In this document: piece after piece, positions 50,891 to 59,974 of the stretch | How the letters are laid out: each line of letters begins with the position of its first letter | Numbering within the stretch: position 1 is the first letter of the stretch | Source of the DNA: an uncultured Clostridia bacterium | Lineage (GTDB): Bacteria; Bacillota; Clostridia; TANB77; CAG-508 | Assembly: GCA_947627185.1 (NCBI GenBank) | Contig: CANQVF010000004.1 | Coordinates: forward strand, 62,001-126,000 | Length of the DNA stretch: 64,000 nucleotides | Direction of reading: 5' to 3' | Position numbers and translations under genes: made by a program | Notes under the pieces: generated by a model | What the model saw: the letters and a program-made list of their open reading frames with translations, nothing else | What the model was told of the DNA's origin: nothing | Databases searched by the model: none

Positions 50891-50905
50891 AAAATATTAA
50901 AATAG

Positions 50906-51388
<483 letters not shown>

Positions 51389-51475
51389 AATTAGAAATAT
51401 AAGCCATATTTATTACAAAAAAATAGAAAATATTAAAATTGTAATAGTAGGTGAAAAAATGGGGAGGAAAATAAA

Positions 51476-53560
51476 GTGGCAGGAAGAGCGTATTCATTAG
51501 AAAAAACAAGAAATATAGGAATAATGGCACACATAGATGCAGGTAAAACAACAACAACTGAAAGAATACTATTCTATACTGGTAAAACTCACAAAATAGG
51601 TGAAGTTCACGAAGGTGCTGCAACAATGGACTGGATGGAACAAGAACAAGAAAGAGGTATAACAATTACTTCTGCATGTACAACTTGTTTTTGGAATAAC
51701 AATAGAATTAACATTATAGACACACCTGGTCACGTTGATTTTACTGTTGAAGTTCAAAGATCTTTAAAAGTATTAGATGGTGCAGTAACAGTTTTAGCTG
51801 CTAAAGGTGGTGTTCAACCACAAACAGAAACTGTTTGGAGACAAGCAGATAAATATAATGTACCAAGAATGGTATATGTAAACAAAATGGATATTACTGG
51901 TGCAAATTTCATGCTTTGTGTAGAACAATTAAAAAATAGATTAAAAGCTAATGCTGTTCCAATTCAATTACCAATTGGTGCAGAAGACAATTTCAAAGGA
52001 ATTGTTGATTTAATTAAAATGAAAGCTTTTATTCACAAAGATGATTTAGGAAAAGATGTTGAAGAAACAGAAATTCCTGATGATATGAAAGAATTAGCAA
52101 AAGAATATCATGAAAAAATGGTAGAATCTGTTGCTGAACAAGATGAAGAATTAATGATGAAATATTTAGAAGGTGAAGAACTTTCTCAAGAAGAAATCAA
52201 AAAAGGTTTAAGAGTTGGAACAATAAATAATACAATAGTTCCAGTAACTTGTGGTTCTTCATATAAAAATAAAGGTGTTCAAGAATTATTAGATGCAGTA
52301 GTTGATTATATGCCATCACCAATAGATATAGCACATATAAAAGGTGTTGATTTAGAAGGAAATGAAGTTGAAAGAAAAACTTCTGATGAAGAACCATTTG
52401 CAGCTCTTGCATTTAAAATTGCAACAGATCCATTTGTTGGAAAATTATGTTTCTTTAGAGTATATTCAGGAACATTAGAATCAGGTTCTACAGTTCTTAA
52501 CTCTAATAAAGATAAAAAAGAAAGAATTGGTAGAATTCTTCAAATGCACTCAAATCACAGAGAAGATATAGATAAAGTATATTCTGGTGATATTGCAGCT
52601 GCAGTTGGATTAAAAGAAGTTACAACTGGTGATACATTATGTGATATTGATCATCCAGTTATATTAGAATCTATGGAATTTCCAGAACCAGTTATTGATA
52701 TAGCTATTGAGCCAAAAGATAAAGCAGCTCAAGAAAAAATGGGAATTGCTTTAGCAAAACTTGCTGAAGAAGATCCAACATTCAAAACATATACAAACCA
52801 AGAAACTGGTCAAACTATCATTGCTGGTATGGGTGAGTTACACTTAGATATCATAGTAGATAGATTAAAAAGAGAATTTAAAGTTGAATGTAATGTAGGT
52901 AAACCACAAGTGGCTTATAAAGAAACAATTAGAAATAGTGTTAAGGTTGAAGGAAAATTCATTCGTCAATCTGGTGGTAGAGGACAATATGGTCACGTTT
53001 GGTTAGAAATGGAACCATTAGAACCAGGAACAGGTATTCAATTCGAGAGCAAAATCGTTGGTGGTGTTGTTCCAAAAGAATATGTTAAACCAGTTGAAGA
53101 AGGAATTAGAGAAGCTGCTGAAAGCGGTGTTCTTGCTGGATATCCAGTTATAGATTTCAAAGCTACATTAGTTGATGGTTCATATCACGAAGTAGACTCT
53201 TCAGAAATGGCATTCAAAATTGCTGGTTCTATGGCATTTAAAGAAGGATGTAAACAAGCTAAATCAGTTATATTAGAGCCAATTATGAAAGTTGAAATAA
53301 CAGTTCCAGAAGAATATATGGGAGATGTTATTGGTGATGTAAACTCTAGACGTGGTAGAATGGAAGGTATGGAAGGTGTAGATGGATTACAAGAAATTCG
53401 TGCATTTATACCACTTTCAGAAATGTTTGGATATGCAACAGATTTACGTTCAAAAACACAAGGTAGAGGAACATACTCTATGGAACCATCTCATTATGAA
53501 GAAGTTCCAAAATCAATTCTTGAAACAATTGTTGCTTCAAGAGCAAAAAATAATGAGTAA
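51476..53560 (+). CDS. fusA: Elongation factor G
   Basis: 694 aa. EF-G is the GTPase that drives translocation and, with RRF, ribosome recycling. Seen: G1 [19 protein letters not shown], switch [22 protein letters not shown], and the later domains with [16 protein letters not shown] (domain IV) and the C-terminal domain V. It starts with GTG 51476, with GGGGAGGA eight bases upstream. Full length, single copy in the window, in the usual rpsL-rpsG-fusA order. Confidence 0.99.
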   Translation: MAGRAYSLEKTRNIGIMAHIDAGKTTTTERILFYTGKTHKIGEVHEGAATMDWMEQEQERGITITSACTTCFWNNNRINIIDTPGHVDFTVEVQRSLKVLDGAVTVLAAKGGVQPQTETVWRQADKYNVPRMVYVNKMDITGANFMLCVEQLKNRLKANAVPIQLPIGAEDNFKGIVDLIKMKAFIHKDDLGKDVEETEIPDDMKELAKEYHEKMVESVAEQDEELMMKYLEGEELSQEEIKKGLRVGTINNTIVPVTCGSSYKNKGVQELLDAVVDYMPSPIDIAHIKGVDLEGNEVERKTSDEEPFAALAFKIATDPFVGKLCFFRVYSGTLESGSTVLNSNKDKKERIGRILQMHSNHREDIDKVYSGDIAAAVGLKEVTTGDTLCDIDHPVILESMEFPEPVIDIAIEPKDKAAQEKMGIALAKLAEEDPTFKTYTNQETGQTIIAGMGELHLDIIVDRLKREFKVECNVGKPQVAYKETIRNSVKVEGKFIRQSGGRGQYGHVWLEMEPLEPGTGIQFESKIVGGVVPKEYVKPVEEGIREAAESGVLAGYPVIDFKATLVDGSYHEVDSSEMAFKIAGSMAFKEGCKQAKSVILEPIMKVEITVPEEYMGDVIGDVNSRRGRMEGMEGVDGLQEIRAFIPLSEMFGYATDLRSKTQGRGTYSMEPSHYEEVPKSILETIVASRAKNNE

Positions 53561-53602
53561 ATTTTAATTATATATATTAAGTTTACAAATACAAATACAT
53601 GT

Positions 53603-53611
53603 CGCGTAAGC
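53603..53611 (+). repeat. CGCGTAAGC element shared with the 29.4-kb inverted repeat
   Basis: The nonamer occurs inside a small hairpin (ATGTC...GACAT, 53599-53620) between fusA and tuf and, reversed, at 29468-29476. It is GC-rich for this genome. Confidence 0.35.
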
Positions 53612-53648
53612 ACTAGACATTTATTGTAATAAAATTGTAAAAAATTAC

Positions 53649-53677
53649 TTGCTTTTTTAATATTTATAGTGTAAAAT
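53649..53677 (+). promoter_or_regulatory. Promoter of tuf
   Basis: TTGCTT, 17 bases, TAAAAT. It shows that tuf can be transcribed apart from rpsL-rpsG-fusA. Confidence 0.7.
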
Positions 53678-53757
53678 GCAAGTGATTATAAATAAAGTCA
53701 TTAAATTTTAAAAATAAAGAAGAGAGTAATCTCAAAAAATTAAAGGAGGATTTTAAA

Positions 53758-54960
53758 ATGGCTAAAGCTAAATTCGAAAGAACAAAACCACACGTTAACA
53801 TTGGTACAATCGGACATGTTGACCATGGAAAAACAACAACAACTGCAGCTATTACAAAATATTTAGGATTATTAGGAAAAGCTCAATACACAGCTTATGA
53901 TCAAATTGATGGAGCTCCAGAAGAAAAAGCAAGAGGAATCACAATTAACACAGCTCACGTTGAATATGAAACAGATAAGAGACACTATGCACACGTTGAC
54001 TGTCCAGGACACGCTGATTATGTTAAAAACATGATTACAGGTGCTGCTCAAATGGATGGTGCTGTATTAGTAGTTTCAGCTGCTGATGGACCAATGCCTC
54101 AAACAAGAGAGCATATATTACTTGCTAGACAAGTTGGAGTTAAATATATCGTTGTTTACTTAAATAAATGCGATATGGTTGATGATCCAGAATTATTAGA
54201 ATTAGTTGAAATGGAAGTTAGAGATTTATTATCTAAATATGATTTCCCTGGAGATGAAATTCCAATTGTAAAAGGATCTTCATTAAATGTATTAGAATCA
54301 ACTTCAACAGATCCTAATGACCCAGTATATGCACCAATTAAAGAATTATTAGATGCAATAGACAGTTATATTCCAACTCCAGATAGACCAACAGACCAAC
54401 CATTCTTAATGCCAGTTGAAGACGTATTCACAATTACTGGTAGAGGAACAGTTGCTACTGGTAGAGTAGAAAGAGGAGTTGTTAAAATTCAAGATGAAGT
54501 TGAAATCGTTGGATTATCAACAGAAAGAAGAAAAACAGTTGTTACTGGTGTTGAAATGTTCAGAAAATTATTAGATCAAGCAGAAGCTGGAGATAATATA
54601 GGTGTACTTTTAAGAGGTGTAGATAGAAAAGATATCGAAAGAGGTCAAGTTATATCTAAACCAGGAACAATCAACCCACATACAAAATTCAAATCAGAAG
54701 TTTATGTTCTAACAAAAGAAGAAGGTGGAAGACATACACCATTCTTCAATGGATATAGACCACAATTCTATTTCAGAACAACAGATGTTACAGGAGTTAT
54801 TGATTTACCAGCAGGTGTTGAAATGGTAATGCCTGGAGATAATGTTTCTATGACAATAGAATTAATTACACCAATAGCTATCGAAAAAGGATTAAGATTT
54901 GCTATTCGTGAAGGTGGTAGAACAGTAGGTTCTGGTGTTGTATCAGAAATATTAGGATAA
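53758..54960 (+). CDS. tuf: Elongation factor Tu
   Basis: 400 aa. EF-Tu carries aminoacyl-tRNA to the ribosome as a GTP complex. Seen: G1 [11 protein letters not shown], effector region [34 protein letters not shown], and the domain 2/3 segments [14 protein letters not shown] and [32 protein letters not shown] lies about eight bases before ATG. It is 197 bases after fusA with its own promoter and a strong terminator. Several amino acids use GC-richer codons than in neighbouring genes, as expected for high expression. Confidence 0.99.
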   Translation: MAKAKFERTKPHVNIGTIGHVDHGKTTTTAAITKYLGLLGKAQYTAYDQIDGAPEEKARGITINTAHVEYETDKRHYAHVDCPGHADYVKNMITGAAQMDGAVLVVSAADGPMPQTREHILLARQVGVKYIVVYLNKCDMVDDPELLELVEMEVRDLLSKYDFPGDEIPIVKGSSLNVLESTSTDPNDPVYAPIKELLDAIDSYIPTPDRPTDQPFLMPVEDVFTITGRGTVATGRVERGVVKIQDEVEIVGLSTERRKTVVTGVEMFRKLLDQAEAGDNIGVLLRGVDRKDIERGQVISKPGTINPHTKFKSEVYVLTKEEGGRHTPFFNGYRPQFYFRTTDVTGVIDLPAGVEMVMPGDNVSMTIELITPIAIEKGLRFAIREGGRTVGSGVVSEILG

Positions 54961-54977
54961 AAAACAATTTATATTTT

Positions 54978-55013
54978 CAAGAGTTACTTATTTTAAGTAA
55001 CTCTTGTTTTTTT
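54978..55013 (+). terminator. Intrinsic terminator after tuf
   Basis: CAAGAGTTACTT / AAGTAACTCTTG, a perfect 12-bp stem, then seven T. Confidence 0.95.
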
Positions 55014-55068
55014 ATATCTTTTATGATATATAATAATATGACTTGTTGGTCAGAAAATATAAAAAGTA

Positions 55069-55097
55069 TTGATTTTTTTTATAAAACAAATTAAAAT
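55069..55097 (+). promoter_or_regulatory. Promoter of plsX
   Basis: TTGATT, 17 bases, TAAAAT. Confidence 0.7.
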
Positions 55098-55118
55098 ATT
55101 TAATGTCTAATATTTTAA
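55091..55118 (+). promoter_or_regulatory. Dyad covering the plsX -10 and start site, possible operator
   Basis: TTAAAATATT, eight bases, AATATTTTAA: a perfect 10-bp inverted repeat. Its place suits a repressor of phospholipid genes, but it is AT-only and does not match the FapR site I know. Confidence 0.45.
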
Positions 55119-55148
55119 TTTTTAACATTTAAATGTGGAGGTAACAAT

Positions 55149-56168
55149 TTGAAAATATTATTAGATGCAATGGGTGGTGATAATGCTCCTGATGCAACAA
55201 TTAAGGGGGCAGTTAGAGCATCAAAAGAAATAGATTCTGAAATAGTTTTAATAGGAAATGAAGAAATAATAAATGCAAAAGTAAAAGAATTTTATGGAAA
55301 AAATACTTTATCAGAACTTACAAATAAAATAACTATAAAACATACTACAGAGCAAATTACTATGGAAGATACTCCAACTGTTGCTATAAAGCAAAAAAAA
55401 GATTCTTCTATGGTTGTAGGTTTCAAAATGCTAAAAGAAGATGAAGGTGATGTATTTATATCTGCTGGAAATTCAGGTGCATTACTTACAGGTGCAACTT
55501 TATTAGTAGGAAGAATAAGAGGAATAGATCGTCCAGCAATTGCACCAATGTTACCAGCCTATAAGAAAAGCTTTATGTTAATGGATGCAGGTGCAAATAC
55601 TAATTGCAAACCTATAAATCTATTTCAATTCGCACAAATGTCTACAATCTACTTAAAAAATACCTTTGGTATTGAAAAACCTAAAGTTGGTTTATTAAAT
55701 ATAGGAACAGAAGAAACAAAAGGTAATGATTTAGTAAAAGAAACATATAATATGTTAAAAGAAAAATCAGAAGAATATGGAATTAATTTTGTGGGAAATG
55801 TAGAAGGTAGAGATTGTTTTTCTGGTGAAGTAGATGTAGTTATTACTGATGGTTTTACAGGAAATGTATTTTTAAAAACAACAGAAGGATTAGGAAAACT
55901 TGTAAAAAGAAATTTAACAGAAACTTTAAAAAGAAATTTACTTACAACACTTTGTGCAATTCCTTGTCTTCCAGCAATAAAAAGATTTTCTAAAACTATG
56001 GATTATAAAGAATATGGTGGAGCATTATTTTTAGGTGTAAAAAAACCTGTTGTAAAAGCACATGGAAGTAGTGATGAATATCTATTTTATTTTACAATAA
56101 AACAAGCAGAAAATTTTGTTAAAAGTGATGCTGTTAATAAAATGAAAGAAGAATTCGAAAAAACCTAA
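55149..56168 (+). CDS. plsX: Phosphate acyltransferase
   Basis: 339 aa. PlsX turns acyl-ACP into acyl-phosphate, which PlsY uses to start phosphatidic acid synthesis; it works at the inner membrane face. Seen: the N-terminal signature LLDAMGGDNAPDATIKGAV, SAGNSGALLTGATLLVGRI, MDAGAN and GFTGNVFLKTTEG. It starts with TTG 55149, with GGAGGT seven bases upstream; alignment with the family begins at this residue. It is followed by acpP and rnc, a common order in Firmicutes (plsX-acpP-rnc). Confidence 0.97.
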   Translation: MKILLDAMGGDNAPDATIKGAVRASKEIDSEIVLIGNEEIINAKVKEFYGKNTLSELTNKITIKHTTEQITMEDTPTVAIKQKKDSSMVVGFKMLKEDEGDVFISAGNSGALLTGATLLVGRIRGIDRPAIAPMLPAYKKSFMLMDAGANTNCKPINLFQFAQMSTIYLKNTFGIEKPKVGLLNIGTEETKGNDLVKETYNMLKEKSEEYGINFVGNVEGRDCFSGEVDVVITDGFTGNVFLKTTEGLGKLVKRNLTETLKRNLLTTLCAIPCLPAIKRFSKTMDYKEYGGALFLGVKKPVVKAHGSSDEYLFYFTIKQAENFVKSDAVNKMKEEFEKT

Positions 56169-56175
56169 AAAATAC

Positions 56176-56199
56176 TTGACATTTTTATAAACATATAAT
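56176..56199 (+). promoter_or_regulatory. Possible internal promoter before acpP
   Basis: An exact TTGACA and an exact TATAAT are present but only 12 bases apart, so function is uncertain. Confidence 0.35.
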
Positions 56200-56244
56200 A
56201 AAACTAGAATATAAAATTTAGTAACAAATAAAAGGAGGTAAACT

Positions 56245-56484
56245 ATGAATACAGAAGAAATTTTTGAAAAAGTTAAAGCAATTATAGTTGAACAATTAGG
56301 TGTTGCTGAAACTTCAGTAGAAATGGATGCATCTTTTATAGATGATTTAGGAGCAGATTCTTTAGATATTGTTGAATTAGTTATGGCTTTAGAAGAAGAA
56401 TTTGATTTAGAAATTCCAGATTCTGATGCTGAAAAAGTAGTTACAGTTGGAGATGTAGTAGAATATATCAAAGAAAACGTATAA
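56245..56484 (+). CDS. acpP: Acyl carrier protein
   Basis: 79 aa, acidic, all helical. ACP carries growing fatty acyl chains on a phosphopantetheine arm. Seen: the attachment serine Ser39 in [18 protein letters not shown] and the typical ending [20 protein letters not shown] lies about seven bases before ATG. It lies between plsX, which takes acyl-ACP as substrate, and rnc. A strong hairpin follows it, so it may be expressed at a higher level than rnc. Confidence 0.98.
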   Translation: MNTEEIFEKVKAIIVEQLGVAETSVEMDASFIDDLGADSLDIVELVMALEEEFDLEIPDSDAEKVVTVGDVVEYIKENV

Positions 56485-56511
56485 TTAGAAAATTAATATG
56501 GAATATAAAGT

Positions 56512-56546
56512 AGGATTCTTAAAGTTATTTTAAGAATCTTTTTTTT
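56512..56546 (+). terminator. Intrinsic terminator after acpP
   Basis: GATTCTTAAA / TTTAAGAATC, a perfect 10-bp stem, then eight T. Confidence 0.93.
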
Positions 56547-56644
56547 ACAGTAACATATCATTTCTATATTTTTTTATTAAAATTACTTGTAAATAAAGGA
56601 AAAAATGTATACAATATAAACATTAGTAAAAGAAGGTGAATTTA

Positions 56645-57325
56645 TTGGAAAACAACTTAAAAATTCTTGAAAACAGTATAGGTTATACTTTTAAAAATAA
56701 ACAATTATTAAAAACAGCATTAACTCATACATCTTATGCTTATGAAAATAAAGTAAAAAGTTATGAAAGATTAGAATATTTAGGAGATAGTATTTTAGAA
56801 TTTATAAGTAGTAAGTATTTGTTTGAAAATTTTGAAGGATTAACAGAAGGAGAAATGACTAAAGTTAGAGCTTATGCAGTATGTGAAGAAAGTTTATATA
56901 AAATAGCTTTAAAGCATAATTTTAGTGATTTCTTATATTTAGGAAGAAGTGAAAAATCTACTAATTCAAATAAAAAAGCAATTTTAGCAGATACAGTAGA
57001 AGCTGTTATAGCAGCAATCTACCTAGATTCTGATGATATAAAAATTGTTCAAAGATTTATTTTAGAAAATATAAAAGAACAAATTGAATTTGCAAGTAAA
57101 AATATAGGTACAAAAGATTATAAAACAGTATTACAAGAAAAATTACAAGAACATGGAGAAGTTCAAATAAAATACAATATTATAAAAGAAGAAGGACCAG
57201 ATCATAATAAAACATTTACAGCTGAAGTTGAATGTAATGGAAAAAAATTAGCAGTAGGCAGTGGTAGAAGTAAAAAATCAGCTGAAATGGAAGCAGCACG
57301 AAAAGCTATGAAAAATATAAAATAG
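56645..57325 (+). CDS. rnc: Ribonuclease III
   Basis: 226 aa. RNase III cuts double-stranded RNA, including rRNA precursors and structured leaders. Seen: the signature ERLEYLGDSILEF with catalytic acidic residues, a second acidic site ADTVEAVIAAIYLD, and a C-terminal double-stranded RNA-binding domain (DYKTVLQEKLQEHG... to SKKSAEMEAARKAM). TTG 56645 is chosen because GAAGG sits eight bases upstream; a GTG at 56636 overlaps that ribosome site. It is followed 12 bases later by a radical SAM gene. The smc and ftsY genes that often come next are absent. Confidence 0.97.
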   Translation: MENNLKILENSIGYTFKNKQLLKTALTHTSYAYENKVKSYERLEYLGDSILEFISSKYLFENFEGLTEGEMTKVRAYAVCEESLYKIALKHNFSDFLYLGRSEKSTNSNKKAILADTVEAVIAAIYLDSDDIKIVQRFILENIKEQIEFASKNIGTKDYKTVLQEKLQEHGEVQIKYNIIKEEGPDHNKTFTAEVECNGKKLAVGSGRSKKSAEMEAARKAMKNIK

Positions 57326-57337
57326 AGGAGGCACATA

Positions 57338-58405
57338 ATGAAAAAACAATATATTATTCCTATTTTTGTTCCTCATTTAGGTTGCCCAAATGATTGTACT
57401 TTTTGTAATCAGAAGAAAATTAGTGGGCAATTAAAAGATGTTTCTACTCAAGATGTTAAAGATACTATTGATTTTTATTTAAATAATTTTAAAGAAGCAG
57501 ATTCATATAAAGAAGTTGCTTTTTATGGAGGCAGTTTTACTGGAATAGATATAGAATTACAAGAGGCATTGCTTAAAACAGTATATGAATATATAAAAGA
57601 AAAAAAAGTTGATGGTATTAGAATTTCAACTAGACCAGATTATATTGATAAACATACATTAAAAAGATTAAAAAAATATAAAGTAAAAACTATTGAACTA
57701 GGAGTTCAATCTACAAATGATTATGTTCTAGAAAAATGTAAAAGAGGGCATACCTTTGAAGATGTAGTATATGCTTCTAAATTAATTAGAAGATATGGTT
57801 TTAAACTTGGACATCAAATGATGATAGGACTTCCTGAAAGTAGTGAACTAGATGATATAAATACAGCAAAGGCTTTAATAAAATTAAAACCAAAAATAGT
57901 AAGAATATATCCAGTACTTGTAATAAAAGGTACAGAACTTGAAAAACAATATAGAAATGGTGAATATGAACCACTAACTGTAAGCCAAGCAGTTGAAAGA
58001 TGCAAAGAAATATGCTATTTATTTACCAAAAAAAGAATAAAAATAATTAGGATTGGACTTCAAAGTACTGAAACAATTACATCACCAAATAAACCTAATA
58101 GTGAAGTTGTAGCAGGACCATATCATGAAACTTTTAGACAGCTTGTTGAATCATCAATATATTATGATACTATTGTTGAAAAAATAAAAAAATTTAATAC
58201 TAAAGTAAAAGAAGTAGAAGTGATAGTAAACCCTCAAAATATTAATAATGTTATAGGATATAAAAAAGAAAATATATTAAAAATAAAAGAAATGTATGAT
58301 ATTGATGTTTTGATAAAGCAAGATATAAAGCAAAGACCAAATAAAATTGATGTGTTGGTTTCAAAAGTACATAAAGATTTTTTAGATGATAAAGAAACGG
58401 TTTAA
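57338..58405 (+). CDS. Elp3-like radical SAM protein without acetyltransferase domain
   Basis: 355 aa. Seen: the cluster cysteines Cys16, Cys20 and Cys23 in GCPNDCTFCNQ (CxxxCxxC), FYGGSFTGI for SAM contacts, STRPDYID, and ELGVQSTNDYVLEKCKRGH. These match the Elp3/YhcC-type radical SAM group commonly encoded next to rnc in Firmicutes. The GNAT domain of true Elp3 is missing. Family knowledge suggests tRNA or other nucleic acid modification, but the substrate is unknown. GAGGAGG lies seven bases before ATG; spacing implies co-translation with rnc. Confidence 0.87.
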   Translation: MKKQYIIPIFVPHLGCPNDCTFCNQKKISGQLKDVSTQDVKDTIDFYLNNFKEADSYKEVAFYGGSFTGIDIELQEALLKTVYEYIKEKKVDGIRISTRPDYIDKHTLKRLKKYKVKTIELGVQSTNDYVLEKCKRGHTFEDVVYASKLIRRYGFKLGHQMMIGLPESSELDDINTAKALIKLKPKIVRIYPVLVIKGTELEKQYRNGEYEPLTVSQAVERCKEICYLFTKKRIKIIRIGLQSTETITSPNKPNSEVVAGPYHETFRQLVESSIYYDTIVEKIKKFNTKVKEVEVIVNPQNINNVIGYKKENILKIKEMYDIDVLIKQDIKQRPNKIDVLVSKVHKDFLDDKETV

Positions 58406-58453
58406 TCTAAAAAATAGTGGTATAAAAAACTTAAAAATATTGATACTAAGAGT

Positions 58454-59290
58454 ATGAATGTTTTTAAGTTTTTTTATAATACAATATTAATTGTTAGTGG
58501 ATGTATTTTGGCTGCATTTGGAACATCAGCTTTTTTATTACCAAATCAATTATCTAGTGGAGGTTTTGCAGGAGTTGCAACAATTTTTTATTATGTTTTT
58601 AATATACAAATGGGAACTACAATTTTAATTTTAAATATTCCTTTATTTGTTATTGGATATTTTAAATTAGGATTAAAATTTATTTTAAAAACAATTTTTG
58701 CAACTTTTTTATATTCAATCTTAATAGATGTTTTTGGAAATTTTCATTTTTTAGTACATGATAGATTACTATCAAGTATTTATGGTGGAATATTAATTGG
58801 AAGTGGTTTAGCTTTAGTTTTTAAAACAAATACATCTACTGGTGGAACAGATTTAATAGCATATATATCACAAAATTATAATATTCATATAAAAATGAGT
58901 AATATAATAATGATGATAGATATTATAGTAGTAGTTTCTAATCTAATCGTTTTTAAAGAATTAGAAGTTGGCTTATATTCTGCAATAGCAATATTTATTA
59001 TAGGAAAAATGATAGATATTGTATTTGAAGGAATAAATTTTTGTAAAATAATTTATATAATTTCAGATAAATATGATGAAATTATGAAAATTATAAATTT
59101 ACAAATAAAAAGAGGAGCTACAGGCTTATATGGAAAAGGTAGTTTTACAAAAGAAAATAAAATGGTGATTATGTGTGTTTCAAAAAGAAGAGATATTGAA
59201 AGAATAAAATCAATTTCTAAAGCTGTAGACTCAAAAGCTTTTATTATTATAACAGATGCAAGAGAAGTATATGGATTAGGATTTAAATGA
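58454..59290 (+). CDS. YitT family membrane protein (DUF161 + DUF2179)
   Basis: 278 aa. Seen: five or six membrane helices (about 1-195) with the family segments AFGTSAFLLPNQLSSGGFAGVATI and TSTGGTDLIAYI, then a soluble C-terminal DUF2179 domain (about 210-278: RGATGLYGKGSFT.. and VYGLGF). Members are widespread in Firmicutes and of unknown transport function. The start is ATG 58454 without a clear ribosome site, which may mean low expression. The last 15 bases overlap the 3' end of a convergent regulator gene. Confidence 0.9.
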   Translation: MNVFKFFYNTILIVSGCILAAFGTSAFLLPNQLSSGGFAGVATIFYYVFNIQMGTTILILNIPLFVIGYFKLGLKFILKTIFATFLYSILIDVFGNFHFLVHDRLLSSIYGGILIGSGLALVFKTNTSTGGTDLIAYISQNYNIHIKMSNIIMMIDIIVVVSNLIVFKELEVGLYSAIAIFIIGKMIDIVFEGINFCKIIYIISDKYDEIMKIINLQIKRGATGLYGKGSFTKENKMVIMCVSKRRDIERIKSISKAVDSKAFIIITDAREVYGLGFK

Positions 59291-59506
59291 TGATTTTATA
59301 TGAGGTTTTATTTCATCAGTATCACCAACAATGTAATCAATACTGGTATTGTATTCTTTTGCAAGTTTTGAAAGTATAGTTATTGGAACTTGTTTTTTGT
59401 TATTTTCATAAAAACAATATAAACTTTGAGATATTTCAAGTTTTTTTGAAATATCTTTTTGAGTTAAATTATTTTTTTTTCTTAATTCTTTTAATCTTTT
59501 AAACAT
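59276..59506 (-). CDS. XRE-family helix-turn-helix regulator (tandem copy 1)
   Basis: 76 aa. Seen: a single HTH domain (KRLKELRKKNNLTQKDISKKLEISQSLYCFYENNKKQVP) and a short tail ending in the conserved phrase YNTSIDYIVGDTD. It resembles phage-repressor/SinR-like DNA-binding proteins without an effector domain. The ribosome site AAAGGAT lies within a long inverted repeat upstream. Paralogue of the next gene; the two share the C-terminal phrase in protein and DNA, so a local duplication is likely. It overlaps the end of the YitT gene by 15 bases. Confidence 0.88.
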   Translation of the reverse strand: MFKRLKELRKKNNLTQKDISKKLEISQSLYCFYENNKKQVPITILSKLAKEYNTSIDYIVGDTDEIKPHIKSSFKS

Positions 59507-59508
59507 AA

Positions 59509-59562
59509 AAAAATCCTTTCTTTTAATATATATAATTTATATATATTAAAAGAAAAGATTTT
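59509..59562. repeat. Long inverted repeat between the two XRE genes
   Basis: AAAATCCTTTCTTTTAATATATA pairs with TATATATTAAAAGAAAAGATTTT (one mismatch) around a 9-base centre. On the minus strand its downstream arm contains the ribosome site of the copy-1 regulator; it can also end transcription of copy 2. Confidence 0.75.
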
Positions 59563-59587
59563 ACAATAATGTTTTTCGATATAAATT

Positions 59588-59812
59588 TTATTTAGATTCT
59601 GAATATCTTTTGGATATATCTGTATCACCAACAATATAGTCAATGCTTGTGTTGTATAGTTTTGCTAATATACGTAATAAATCAACTGGAATATCACGTT
59701 TTCCAGTTTCATATAAACTATATTGAGGTCTAGTTATTTTTAAAATTTTAGCGACCATTTCTTGAGATAAATCATGATCTTCTCTTAAATCTTTCAAACG
59801 TTTTAGATACAT
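59588..59812 (-). CDS. XRE-family helix-turn-helix regulator (tandem copy 2)
   Basis: 74 aa. Seen: an HTH domain (KRLKDLREDHDLSQEMVAKILKITRPQYSLYETGKRDIP) followed by LLRILAKLYNTSIDYIVGDTD. AGAGGG lies about eight bases before ATG on the minus strand. Upstream are two GTAT-N8-ATAC dyads, a fitting autoregulatory operator. Copies 1 and 2 differ most in the recognition-helix region (ISQSLYC against TRPQYSL), so they probably read different sites. Together they may form a small regulatory switch, possibly of an old mobile element; no other mobile-element gene is nearby. Confidence 0.9.
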   Translation of the reverse strand: MYLKRLKDLREDHDLSQEMVAKILKITRPQYSLYETGKRDIPVDLLRILAKLYNTSIDYIVGDTDISKRYSESK

Positions 59813-59849
59813 TTATGAACCCTCTTGCATTTTTTTATAATTCTATCAT

Positions 59850-59889
59850 GTATTCAAATAAATACTTATTATTGTATGCATTTGAATAC
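59850..59889. promoter_or_regulatory. Paired GTAT-N8-ATAC operator candidates
   Basis: GTATTCAAATAAATAC (59850-59865) and GTATGCATTTGAATAC (59874-59889), start to start 24 bases, and together forming a larger perfect 10-bp dyad (GTATTCAAAT / ATTTGAATAC). They lie 38 bases upstream of the copy-2 regulator and upstream of the glycosylase promoter. Confidence 0.7.
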
Positions 59890-59912
59890 TTTAAATAAGG
59901 CTTAATTTTCTA

Positions 59913-59941
59913 TTGATTATTTAAAGAAAATGTAATAAAAT
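59913..59941 (+). promoter_or_regulatory. Promoter of the DNA glycosylase gene
   Basis: TTGATT, 17 bases, TAAAAT, 24 bases from the paired dyads, so one regulator could act on both directions. Confidence 0.68.
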
Positions 59942-59974
59942 GAATTAACAAACGTATGTAAGGAAAATAAATAT

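Noticed and set aside
55031..55056. GACTTGTTGGTC as a TetR-type operator before plsX
   Set aside because: The two halves do not form a proper palindrome and it lies upstream of the -35.
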